Part shown: piece by piece, positions 17,031 to 24,949 of the stretch | How the letters are laid out: every line of letters begins with the position of its first letter | Position numbering within the stretch: position 1 is the first letter of the stretch | Source of the DNA: UBA7957 sp965224675 | GTDB taxonomy: Bacteria; Pseudomonadota; Gammaproteobacteria; Granulosicoccales; Granulosicoccaceae | Direction: 5' to 3' | DNA: 64,000 nt | Assembly: GCA_965224675.1 (NCBI GenBank) | Contig: CBDDAA010000004.1 | Span: 1,922,001 to 1,986,000 of the forward strand | Program-made: the position numbers and the translations under genes | The notes under the pieces: model-generated | Told to the model about the DNA's origin: nothing | What the model saw: only the letters and a program-made list of their open reading frames with translations | The model's database searches: none

Positions 17031-18035
17031 ATGCATATTCTTGAAAATGCAGCAGTGATCGGTGGTGGTGTTATTGGCAGTGGTTGGGTTGCACGGTTAC
17101 AGGCGAACGGTGTTAATGTAAATATTTTTGATCCCGCCGAAGATGTCAGACAAAAGGTTAATGAGGTGCTTGTTAATGCTGCTGTAGCAATGGATAAATT
17201 GAGTGATGCACCGCGACCGGCATCGGGTGTTGTGCGTTTTTGTGATTCCGTTGAGCAGGCGGTAATTGATGTCTCGCTTATCATAGAAGCCGTTCCGGAG
17301 CGACTCGAAATAAAACAATCCGTTTATAAACAGATCGAGAAAAGCGCAAAACCGACGGCGCTCATTGCCTCATCCACTTCCGGTATCTTACCTTCTGATC
17401 TGCAACGGGAATTGCAATATCCGGATCGTTTTTTAGTGGCGCATCCATTTAATCCGGTTTATCTGTTGCCATTGGTGGAGTTGGTAGCCGGCAATCAGAC
17501 CAGTACTGAAACCTTAGAACGGGGCAAGCGGATTTATCATGATTTGGGTATGAAGCCATTGCATGTACGCAAGGAAATTGAGGCGTTTATAGCCGATCGG
17601 TTATTAGAGGCCGTCTGGCGTGAAGCATTGTGGCTGGTGAATGATGATGTTGCCACCACTGCAGAAATTGATGATGCCATCCGTTACGGTTTTGGTCTGA
17701 GATGGGCACAAATGGGTTTGTTCGAAACCTTCCGCGTAGCGGGTGGTGAAGCGGGTATGCGCCATTTTATTGCGCAATTCGGCCCTTGTCTGAAATGGCC
17801 CTGGACTAAATTGATGGATGTGCCTGAACTCACTCAAACGTTAACTGAAACCATTGCCTCACAATCGGATGAACAGTCAGGTGATTATTCAATTCGCGAA
17901 CTGGAGCGCATTCGTGATAATAATCTTGTCGGAATTTTATTGGCGTTGAAAGATAACAATTGGGGCGCCGGAAAAACCCTGGCCCTCTACGAGCAGGCGC
18001 TGAAGGATAAAATCCAATCCTGGGAGAAAAAATGA
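17031..18035 (+). CDS. cdhA: L-carnitine 3-dehydrogenase (3-hydroxyacyl-CoA dehydrogenase family)
   Basis: 334 aa from the ATG at 17031, 2 bp after the BKACE stop. The NAD-binding Rossmann motif GGGVIGSG is at residues 11-18. The HCDH core follows: EAVPERLEIKQSVYKQIE, ASSTSGILPSDLQ, LVAHPFNPVYLLPLVELV, and a C-terminal helical domain with DDAIRYGFGLRWAQMGLFETF. The HPFNP and the WAQMG segments are typical of carnitine dehydrogenases rather than fatty-acid enzymes. The reaction is L-carnitine plus NAD+ to 3-dehydrocarnitine. The end overlaps the acyl-CoA dehydrogenase by 4 bp. L-carnitine dehydrogenases are about 320 aa, in line with this length. Confidence 0.87.
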   Translation: MHILENAAVIGGGVIGSGWVARLQANGVNVNIFDPAEDVRQKVNEVLVNAAVAMDKLSDAPRPASGVVRFCDSVEQAVIDVSLIIEAVPERLEIKQSVYKQIEKSAKPTALIASSTSGILPSDLQRELQYPDRFLVAHPFNPVYLLPLVELVAGNQTSTETLERGKRIYHDLGMKPLHVRKEIEAFIADRLLEAVWREALWLVNDDVATTAEIDDAIRYGFGLRWAQMGLFETFRVAGGEAGMRHFIAQFGPCLKWPWTKLMDVPELTQTLTETIASQSDEQSGDYSIRELERIRDNNLVGILLALKDNNWGAGKTLALYEQALKDKIQSWEKK

Positions 18036-19195
18036 TGGATTTTGCGCTTTCAAATGAACAACAGATGATAGTTAACACGGTTAGAAGGTTTGTGGAAAAA
18101 GAGTTTTACCCACACGAGGCAGAGATAGAGCGTAGCGGTGTTGTACCGCAAGAACTTGGTGAAGAAATAAAAAACAAGTGTATTGAGCTTGGTTTTTTTG
18201 CCGCCAATATGCCTGCAGAAATTGGTGGCGGCGGTTTGAATCATCTGGATTTTACTTTGTTTGAACGTGAGTTGGGCCGTGGCAGTATGGCGCTGGGTGT
18301 ATTCTTTGGGCGTCCATCGAGCATACTGCTGGCATGTGAAGGAGAGCAACGAGAGCGTTTTTTACTGCCCGCTGTACGGGGTGAAAAATTTGACTGTCTG
18401 GCCATGACCGAACCCAATGCGGGCTCAGATATACGTGGCATGCAATGCACGGCTCGACGTGTTGGTGATGACTGGATCATTAATGGCAATAAACATTTTA
18501 TAAGCCACGCCAATATTGCTGACTTCGTTATTTTATTTGCGGCAACGGGTGAGGAACAGACAGCTCGGGGAAGTAAAAAATTAATCACTTGTTTTTTGCT
18601 GGATCGAGGTACACAGGGGTTTGAAATAGTAAATGGCTATAATTCGATAAGCCACCGGGGTTATCAAAACTGTACTTTGTCCTTTGTTGACTGTCGGGTC
18701 CCGGCTTGTCAGATACTGGGTGAGATCCACGGTGGGTTTGAACTGGCCAACCAATGGTTATACGCAACCCGATTAACAGTTGCTGCGAACTGTGTTGGGC
18801 GGGCCAGACGGGTGTTCGATCTTGCGCTTGAATATGCAGCAGAGCGTGAGCAATTTGGTAAAAAAATCGGCCACTTTCAGGGTATATCTTTCAAGTTGGC
18901 CGATATGATCACTGAAATCGATGCGGCAGACTGGTTAACATTATCTGCAGCCTGGTGTTTGGATGAGGCAAAACCAGCCAACCGGAAAATCGCCAGTGCA
19001 AAACTGTATGCATCAGAAATGTTAGCGCGGGTGACTGATGAAGCCTTGCAGATTTTTGGTGGCATGGGACTGATGGATGATCTGCCATTGCAGCGCTTTT
19101 GGCGTGATGCAAGAGTGGAACGAATCTGGGATGGAACGTCCGAAATACAGCGCCATATTATTTCCCGTGAACTGCTACGCCCCCTTGGCTGTTAG
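18032..19195 (+). CDS. Acyl-CoA dehydrogenase, probable gamma-butyrobetainyl-CoA dehydrogenase / crotonobetainyl-CoA reductase
   Basis: 387 aa FAD enzyme. N-terminal helical domain, middle beta domain with AMTEPNAGSDIRGMQCTA (FAD and substrate contacts), then C-terminal helical domain with EREQFGKKIGHFQGISFKLADM and ALQIFGGMGLMDDLPLQRFWRDARVERIWDGTSEIQR. The position equal to the catalytic Glu of medium-chain enzymes (YEGT) is Asp here (WDGT). Start ATGATG overlaps cdhA. Flanked by a carnitine dehydrogenase and a CaiD-like hydratase, it most likely interconverts gamma-butyrobetainyl-CoA and crotonobetainyl-CoA, as CaiA does; the family call is firm and the substrate is inferred. Confidence 0.85.
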   Translation: MMDFALSNEQQMIVNTVRRFVEKEFYPHEAEIERSGVVPQELGEEIKNKCIELGFFAANMPAEIGGGGLNHLDFTLFERELGRGSMALGVFFGRPSSILLACEGEQRERFLLPAVRGEKFDCLAMTEPNAGSDIRGMQCTARRVGDDWIINGNKHFISHANIADFVILFAATGEEQTARGSKKLITCFLLDRGTQGFEIVNGYNSISHRGYQNCTLSFVDCRVPACQILGEIHGGFELANQWLYATRLTVAANCVGRARRVFDLALEYAAEREQFGKKIGHFQGISFKLADMITEIDAADWLTLSAAWCLDEAKPANRKIASAKLYASEMLARVTDEALQIFGGMGLMDDLPLQRFWRDARVERIWDGTSEIQRHIISRELLRPLGC

Positions 19196-19206
19196 CAGTC
19201 GTTGAA

Positions 19207-21264
19207 ATGCCGCGTTCATTGCATCGTATATTGAACCCGGCTTCAATTGCCGTCATAGGTGGAAAAGAAGCGCAGTCCGTAGTAGAACAATTAATGGGTA
19301 TGGCCTACACGGGCGATATCTATCCGGTTCATCCGCATAAGGAGACAGTTTGCGGTTTGCCCGTATTTCGCTCTATCGATGCACTGCCTGATTCACCTGA
19401 TGCGGCTTTTGTCGCTGTGAACCGCAAGCGAACAGTGAGTATTGTTAATGCACTTAAACACTGCAATACAGGCGGTGTAATCTGTTACGCATCAGGTTTC
19501 ACTGAAGCCGATGACGAAGGAAAACACTTGCAGCAGGCATTAATCGAGGCAGCAGGCGAGATGCCGGTTATAGGTCCGAACTGTTATGGATTGCTGAATT
19601 ACGCGGATGGTGTGGCGCTTTGGCCGGATCAGCACGGCGGAGTACGACTAAATGAAGGCCAAACCGGCGTGGCTATAATCGTTCAATCTTCAAATATCGC
19701 GATTAATATAAGTATGCAACAGCGTGGATTGCCTGTTGCTTTTGTGCTTACCGCTGGCAATCAGGCCCAAACGGGCATATCAGAGATGGCGCTGAATATT
19801 CTGGATCACCCGCGGGTCACAACACTGGGTCTGCATATTGAAGGGTTTGATTCAATAAGGGGAATGGAGGCCGTTGCTGCCAAAGCCAGAGAACTGAAAA
19901 AACCAATTGTTGCAATAAAGATTGGCCGCAGTCAGCAGGCACAACGAGCGGCCTTTACGCACACAGCTGCATTGGCAGGCTCAGATACTATTGCTGATGC
20001 CTTTTTAAGGCGTATTGGTATCGCTCGTGTGTTTAGTATTCCATCTTTTCTCGAAGCATTGAAACTGCTGCATGTGTGTGGCCCACTTGAAGGCGGGGCT
20101 ATTTCTTCGATGAGTTGCTCAGGCGGGGAGGCTGGTCTGATGGCGGACGCCTGTTACAGACGCAAGCTTATTTTTCCGAAATTACCTGAGTTGCAAAAAA
20201 AGATCGTTCAGGATGCGTTAGGACCCAGGGTAACGGTGGCTAACCCGCTTGATTACCACACGTATATTTGGGGTGATCGCTGCGGCATTGAGGCTGTTTT
20301 CCTCGGCGTGTTGCAAGCGGGTTTTGATTTTAATTGCCTTATCCTGGATTTTCCACGAGGTGATCGGTGTGCTAGTGACGATTGGAATACAGTGATTGAT
20401 GCATTGGCATCCGCAATACATCAAACCGGCGCGATGGCGGCCATTGTTACCACGCTTCCCGAGAATATCAGTGAAATAAAGGCGCACGAATTGATAAGTA
20501 AAAACCTGGTGCCATTGTTTGGAATCGATGAAGCATTAGATGCCATAGAAGCGGCTGCGCTAATAGGAGAAATCTGGCAACAACCCAAGCGTGATCCGCT
20601 TGCGATTTCTGTAATAGGCAGGGATTTATTCAGCTCGGTGCCTGATGAAGCCATAGCGAAAGCGATATTATCAGACAATGGTATTATCGTGCCGATTGGA
20701 AAAAATTCGTCAGATCCCAAAGAGATTGTAGCGGCTGCACAAGTGATTGGCTATCCTGTGGTGTTAAAGGCACTGGGTATAAGTCATAAGAGTGAGCGGC
20801 AGGCTGTCTACCTGAATATTAACGATTCAATTGCACTTGCATTGGCAATAAAAAAACTTAAAAAAATCAGCACTGAATTACTGCTTGAAGCCATGGTTGT
20901 GGATTCGGTGCTGGAATTATTGATCGGGCTATCACGTAGTGAGCAATTTGGCTTGGTAATGACAATTGCAACTGGAGGAACCCTGGTGGAAATATTACAA
21001 GATAGTCAAACGCTTTTGCTGCCCTCTAGTAAACGGGAGATAAAGTATGCGCTACGCCAATTAAAAGGGGCTGTGTTTTTCGATGGTTTTAGAGGCGGCA
21101 GGAAAGCTGATTTTAAGGCTGTTGTAAATACTATTCTGGCGATACAGAAATTTGCGCTGGCAAACGCCGAATCACTACAGGAATTGGATATAAATCCGTT
21201 AATCGTATGTTCTGAAGGCAAGGGTGCAATCGCTGCTGATGCACTTATAAAATACGGGAGCTGA
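19207..21264 (+). CDS. ADP-forming acyl-CoA synthetase (acetate-CoA ligase family), probable betainyl/carnitinyl-CoA ligase
   Basis: 685 aa single-chain fusion. Order: CoA-binding Rossmann domain (SIAVIGGKEAQSVVEQL, about 10-135), a succinyl-CoA-synthetase-like flavodoxin region containing AFTHTAALAGSDTIADAF (the His is the likely phosphohistidine, like SCS GHAGA), a second ligase region, and a C-terminal ATP-grasp domain from about 480 (VIGYPVVLKALGISHKSE). The reaction is acid plus CoA plus ATP to acyl-CoA, ADP and Pi. It lies between the acyl-CoA dehydrogenase (11-bp gap) and the hydratase (5-bp gap). It takes the place that the unrelated AMP-forming ligase CaiC or CoA-transferase CaiB would fill in enteric bacteria. 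The substrate is inference. Confidence 0.85.
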   Translation: MPRSLHRILNPASIAVIGGKEAQSVVEQLMGMAYTGDIYPVHPHKETVCGLPVFRSIDALPDSPDAAFVAVNRKRTVSIVNALKHCNTGGVICYASGFTEADDEGKHLQQALIEAAGEMPVIGPNCYGLLNYADGVALWPDQHGGVRLNEGQTGVAIIVQSSNIAINISMQQRGLPVAFVLTAGNQAQTGISEMALNILDHPRVTTLGLHIEGFDSIRGMEAVAAKARELKKPIVAIKIGRSQQAQRAAFTHTAALAGSDTIADAFLRRIGIARVFSIPSFLEALKLLHVCGPLEGGAISSMSCSGGEAGLMADACYRRKLIFPKLPELQKKIVQDALGPRVTVANPLDYHTYIWGDRCGIEAVFLGVLQAGFDFNCLILDFPRGDRCASDDWNTVIDALASAIHQTGAMAAIVTTLPENISEIKAHELISKNLVPLFGIDEALDAIEAAALIGEIWQQPKRDPLAISVIGRDLFSSVPDEAIAKAILSDNGIIVPIGKNSSDPKEIVAAAQVIGYPVVLKALGISHKSERQAVYLNINDSIALALAIKKLKKISTELLLEAMVVDSVLELLIGLSRSEQFGLVMTIATGGTLVEILQDSQTLLLPSSKREIKYALRQLKGAVFFDGFRGGRKADFKAVVNTILAIQKFALANAESLQELDINPLIVCSEGKGAIAADALIKYGS

Positions 21265-21269
21265 GGATA

Positions 21270-22052
21270 ATGAATAAAGTGATATCAACCCGACGCGAGG
21301 GGGGTATTCTTGAAGTTACGCTTAATCAACCCAAGGCTAATGTGATTAGTTTAGAGACAAGTCGATTGATGGGTGAGACGTTTAAAGAATTCCGCGATGA
21401 TTCAACACTAAGGGTGGCAATTGTAAGCAGTTGTGGAGATAAGTTTTTTTCTGCCGGCTGGGATTTAAAAGCGGCCGCGGAGGGTGACGCGGTTGACGGT
21501 GATTATGGGGTCGGTGGTTTTGCCGGGCTGCAAGAGCTACGCGATCTTAATAAGCCGGTTATCGCAGCAGTCAGTGGCATGGCCGTAGGCGGTGGTTTTG
21601 AACTCGCGCTGGCATGTGATCTGATATACGCAGCGGATCACAGTACCTTCTGTCTGCCGGAAATCAGAGCAGGTACGCTGGCTGATGCAGCAACTCTCAA
21701 ACTACCTCGCCGTATTCCCTATCATGTAGCAATGGAAATGCTGTTAACCGGCCGCTGGATGGATAGCGACGAAGCGCTCCGCTGGGGGTTGGTTAACAAG
21801 ATTTTAGCAAAAGAGGCGTTAATGCAGCATGTGTGGGAAATTGCACGGCAGCTGGAGGCAGGACCACCGCTGGTATTTGCAGCAATTAAGGAAGTTGCCA
21901 GAGAAGCCGAAGGTGTCAAGTTTCAAGATGCATTAAACCGCATCAGCAAACGCCAATATGCAACTGTTGATACGCTTTATGGTAGTGAAGACGGACTTGA
22001 GGGTTTTAAGGCATTTGCAGAAAAGCGAGATCCGGTATGGAAAGGTAAATAG
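21270..22052 (+). CDS. caiD: Crotonobetainyl-CoA hydratase (CaiD-like, enoyl-CoA hydratase family)
   Basis: 260 aa crotonase-fold enzyme. The oxyanion-hole segments are FFSAGWDLKAAAEG and SGMAVGGGFELALACDLIYA; a Glu in LPEIRAGTLADAATLKLP occupies the CaiD/ECH catalytic region. The C-terminus GFKAFAEKRDPVWKGK is nearly the same as I recall for Escherichia coli CaiD, as is the DEALRWGLVNK segment. It hydrates crotonobetainyl-CoA to L-carnitinyl-CoA. It closes the plus-strand operon that begins with the BKACE gene. GAGCTGAGGATA just upstream supplies a ribosome site. Confidence 0.85.
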   Translation: MNKVISTRREGGILEVTLNQPKANVISLETSRLMGETFKEFRDDSTLRVAIVSSCGDKFFSAGWDLKAAAEGDAVDGDYGVGGFAGLQELRDLNKPVIAAVSGMAVGGGFELALACDLIYAADHSTFCLPEIRAGTLADAATLKLPRRIPYHVAMEMLLTGRWMDSDEALRWGLVNKILAKEALMQHVWEIARQLEAGPPLVFAAIKEVAREAEGVKFQDALNRISKRQYATVDTLYGSEDGLEGFKAFAEKRDPVWKGK

Positions 22053-22053
22053 T

Positions 22054-22334
22054 GCTCAAATCCGTGAATTGTTATATTCTTCCATGATTACGACGCAATT
22101 ATTACCCCCTCAGCAGTGGCTGAAGCCCCGTTATTTGGTCAAGGCACAGGTGATCCGATTTGCAGTACTATCTGGACGCTGTGTGGTTTGCCGTGTGTTT
22201 CTTTACCTCTCTTAACAGGTGACAATGACTTACCTTTAGGGGTGCAGCTTATTGCAGGTGCCAGGCGGGATGATCACTTGCTGCGAACCACCCGCTGGCT
22301 GTTGGCATATCTGCTCACTGCTGCTGATACTTAG
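22054..22334 (+). pseudogene. Frameshifted C-terminal remnant of an amidase-signature family gene
   Basis: From about 22082 to the TAG at 22332-22334 one frame reads DYDAIITPSAVAEAP, GTGDPICSTIWTLCGLPCVS and LPLGVQLIAGARRDDHLL, which is the standard C-terminal third of amidase-signature enzymes (GatA/AtzF-like). The preceding ten or so codons (AQIRELLYSS) continue the same family but sit in another frame, so a frameshift lies near 22082-22088. Everything upstream, including the catalytic Ser-Ser-Lys region, is missing and replaced by the caiD gene. A dead fragment, probably left by a past rearrangement at the operon end. Confidence 0.75.
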
Positions 22335-22387
22335 TGTTTGAACACAGCCAATCTAAATTGTTTGCTATATGGTTTCAGAGCTGTATT

Positions 22388-23566
22388 CTATTGTGTTTCT
22401 ACTGAAGAAGAACCGGCTGTACGAAACCGACCCCAATTCATCACTAACAGCACACCGGATAACCCACTGAAACCAGCCATAAGCCAAAATGCCTTGCCAC
22501 TGAAAGCGGCAAAGGTAAAACCTGTCAACCACATGGCAAATGCAAATAAAATACCCATTGCAAGCGTGTCATAGAGTCCTTGCGCCGAGGCATTTAAATG
22601 ATCCGGCACTCGCCGGGTGATATAGGAAACCATCGCTAAGTGAGTCGTTGCAAAGGTTAATGCATGTAATAGCTGCATGACCAGCAAATAGTCAAAGTCT
22701 GTGGTTGTACCCATTACCGTCCAGCGGATCAATCCACCGAGTACGGCCAGGAGCAACAAGCCACTGACGTCCAGATAATTCAATAATCGATTGCCAAAGG
22801 CAAAAATAAGCACTTCAAAACAGACACCTTCTGCCCATAATATACCTATTTGGAATTCACTTAGGCCGGCAGCTTTCCAGTGAATGCTTGCAAATCCGTA
22901 AAGCGCTGCATGGCTCGCTTGGAGAAGAGCAACGGTTATTAATACAACTTTAAAATCAGGCAGCTTATAGGCTTGCCAGAGGACAACTTTGGTTTTGCTA
23001 TTACTTATTGCGCGTAAATTCGGTAATAGACAGGTTACGCAGAAGGCCAAACCTGTCAAGATTGATAGCAATACAATAATTGTATCAATTGCCTTGCCAT
23101 CCATATACCATCCTGCTGATACGGATACCATGATAAAACTGATTGATCCCCACAATCTGGCGTTGCCGTAAATCAGGCCCGATTGTTTTACCGCCAGTAC
23201 ACTGATGCTGTCAGTGAGGGGGATTTGTGTGGTTGACAGAGACCCACCCAGAGACCAGATTGCCAGAATCATCCAGAAACCTGTTGCAGCATGTAACCCC
23301 ATTACCGACAAAAAATACCCGCCACTGAGTATGATCAGCCATTTTTTACGCAGCCCACTGATATCAGCGATGGCACTAAAGAACGGACCAATAATGACTT
23401 TTCCAACCAAGGCGGCGGCGAGTATTAGCCCTACCTGTTGTGAAGTCATTCCCTGGCCTTCCAGCCAACGTGGAAAATAGGGTAAAACTATGCCCATGCC
23501 ACTGAACAAGGCAGCATATTGCAATGCGAAGATGAATTGAGGGGTATTGATTAGTTTGCTTTTCAT
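22388..23566 (-). CDS. MFS transporter, HcaT/3-phenylpropionate-permease-like group
   Basis: 392 aa with about twelve hydrophobic helices in two six-helix halves. The N-terminus (FSGMGIVLPYFPRWLEGQGMTSQQVGLILAA) and the loop AIADISGLRKKWLI are typical of the PPP/HcaT branch of MFS_1 proteins, which import aromatic acids or nucleoside-like compounds. It is convergent with the carnitine operon and divergent from the nucleoside-binding-protein gene. Nothing in the sequence fixes the substrate; either neighbouring pathway could be served. Confidence 0.83.
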   Translation of the reverse strand: MKSKLINTPQFIFALQYAALFSGMGIVLPYFPRWLEGQGMTSQQVGLILAAALVGKVIIGPFFSAIADISGLRKKWLIILSGGYFLSVMGLHAATGFWMILAIWSLGGSLSTTQIPLTDSISVLAVKQSGLIYGNARLWGSISFIMVSVSAGWYMDGKAIDTIIVLLSILTGLAFCVTCLLPNLRAISNSKTKVVLWQAYKLPDFKVVLITVALLQASHAALYGFASIHWKAAGLSEFQIGILWAEGVCFEVLIFAFGNRLLNYLDVSGLLLLAVLGGLIRWTVMGTTTDFDYLLVMQLLHALTFATTHLAMVSYITRRVPDHLNASAQGLYDTLAMGILFAFAMWLTGFTFAAFSGKAFWLMAGFSGLSGVLLVMNWGRFRTAGSSSVETQ

Positions 23567-23908
23567 AATTCCAATGAGAGAGGTGATAAAAAATTATTCG
23601 CAGCCGCAGATTGATTGAATTTAGGTTGAAGGCAAAGTAAACACTTAGGAAGAATCGCCTTACTGACTTGACCAATCAAATTGAGCAAGGTGTAAACAAA
23701 CACCCTTTTTATAACCGACACAAATTATAACCGACACAAAGCTGACATTCCCCTGGCCGGGTTTTCGGCAATTTTATAGGTAGAACTTGACTAAGTAGTA
23801 ACAAATGATGTAGATCTTATTTAGAAAAAAGAACATCGACGAAAAACTGGCAAACCAGTTCGACAAGATTATAATTGATCAATAATAAATCCAGCAGAGG
23901 AATTTTAT
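23567..23908. other. Divergent intergenic region between MFS and BMP-protein genes
   Basis: 342 bp, no ORF. It holds a perfect 16-bp tandem duplication at 23709-23740 (listed separately). The BMP gene has a GAGGAATTTTAT ribosome site. Confidence 0.5.
23709..23740. repeat. Perfect tandem duplication of a 16-bp unit
   Basis: TTATAACCGACACAAA occurs twice with no gap, about 170 bp upstream of the BMP-protein ATG. It might be a paired operator for the nucleoside genes or just a slippage product. Confidence 0.7.
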
Positions 23909-24904
23909 ATGAAAGGCTTAAAATACGCAGTGCTGATCACTGCATTGGTTGTCACGGGTTCGATACAGGCAGCAGATTTTAAACCTGCGGTGGTGTTCGA
24001 TATGGGTGGCAAATTCGACAAGTCGTTCAATGAAGGGGTTTATAACGGTGTTGAGAAGTATAAATCAGAATCCGGGGTTAGTTATCGTGAATTTGAGGTG
24101 ACAAATGAGACTCAGCGGGAGCAAGCCATACGTAAAATGGCACAACGAGGAAGCAGCCCTGTTCTCGGTATTGGTTTCGCCCAAGGCCCGGCTATTGAAA
24201 AAGTAGCGACTGAATTTACGGATATCAATTTTGCGATTATCGATATGGTCGTCGATAAGCCCAATGTTCAATCGATTGTTTTTAAGGAGCAGGAGGGTTC
24301 ATTTCTGGTCGGGATGTTAGCCGCGATGGCATCAAAAACCGCTAAAGTGGGCTTTGTAGGGGGTATGGATATTCCTTTAATTCGACGCTTTGCTTGTGGG
24401 TATGAGCAAGGTGCGAAACATGCCAATGCAGATGTGGAAGTTATTCAGAACATGACAGGTAGCACGCCCTCTGCCTGGAATGATCCCGGTCGAGGTGGCG
24501 AGTTAACAAAAGGTCAGTTCGACCGCGGTGTTGATGTAGTGTTTGCAGCGGCAGGGGGCACAGGGGTGGGTGTGTATCAAGCCGCGAAGGATGCTGGAAA
24601 ATTCGCCATTGGGGTGGACTCCAACCAAAATCACCTTCATCCGGGCACCATGCTGACTTCAATGCTTAAACGCGTTGATGTGGCTGCATATAATGTTTTC
24701 AAAACCGCCAATGAAGGTAATTTTAAAGCCGGTATCAATGTGCTTGGATTGGCGGAAGGCGGCGTAGGCTGGGCGTTGGATGAACATAACAAAGCATTGA
24801 TCTCAGCTGAAATGATGGCTGCGGTTGAACAGGCTGAAGCCGATATCATTGCCGGTAAGATTAAAGTGCATGATTATATGTCTAATAACACTTGTAACTA
24901 CTAA
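23909..24904 (+). CDS. BMP-family ABC transporter substrate-binding protein (nucleoside type)
   Basis: 331 aa with an N-terminal signal peptide (LKYAVLITALVVTGSIQA, cleavage near residue 21). The Bmp/PnrA fold is shown by FDMGGKFDKSFNEGVYNGVEKY, VLGIGFAQGPAIEKVA, VGFVGGMDIPLIRRFACGYEQGAKHA, AAGGTGVGVYQAAKDAG and AIGVDSNQNHLHPGTMLTSMLKR. Family members bind purine and pyrimidine nucleosides in the periplasm. The matching ATPase follows 45 bp downstream, while the permeases lie 20 kb away next to nucleoside salvage genes, which supports the ligand call. A terminator-like hairpin after the stop probably allows extra expression of this component. Confidence 0.9.
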   Translation: MKGLKYAVLITALVVTGSIQAADFKPAVVFDMGGKFDKSFNEGVYNGVEKYKSESGVSYREFEVTNETQREQAIRKMAQRGSSPVLGIGFAQGPAIEKVATEFTDINFAIIDMVVDKPNVQSIVFKEQEGSFLVGMLAAMASKTAKVGFVGGMDIPLIRRFACGYEQGAKHANADVEVIQNMTGSTPSAWNDPGRGGELTKGQFDRGVDVVFAAAGGTGVGVYQAAKDAGKFAIGVDSNQNHLHPGTMLTSMLKRVDVAAYNVFKTANEGNFKAGINVLGLAEGGVGWALDEHNKALISAEMMAAVEQAEADIIAGKIKVHDYMSNNTCNY

Positions 24905-24913
24905 GGTAGCAGC

Positions 24914-24944
24914 AAAACCTGAGTATGAAAGTCGTTCGGGTTTT
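24914..24944 (+). terminator. Attenuator-like hairpin between binding protein and ATPase
   Basis: A 10-bp stem (24914-24923 with 24935-24944, two G-U pairs) is followed by a U-rich run TTTTTG. Placed between a binding-protein gene and its ATPase, it would give partial termination and so more binding protein than ATPase, a common arrangement for ABC importers. Confidence 0.6.
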
Positions 24945-24949
24945 TGTTA

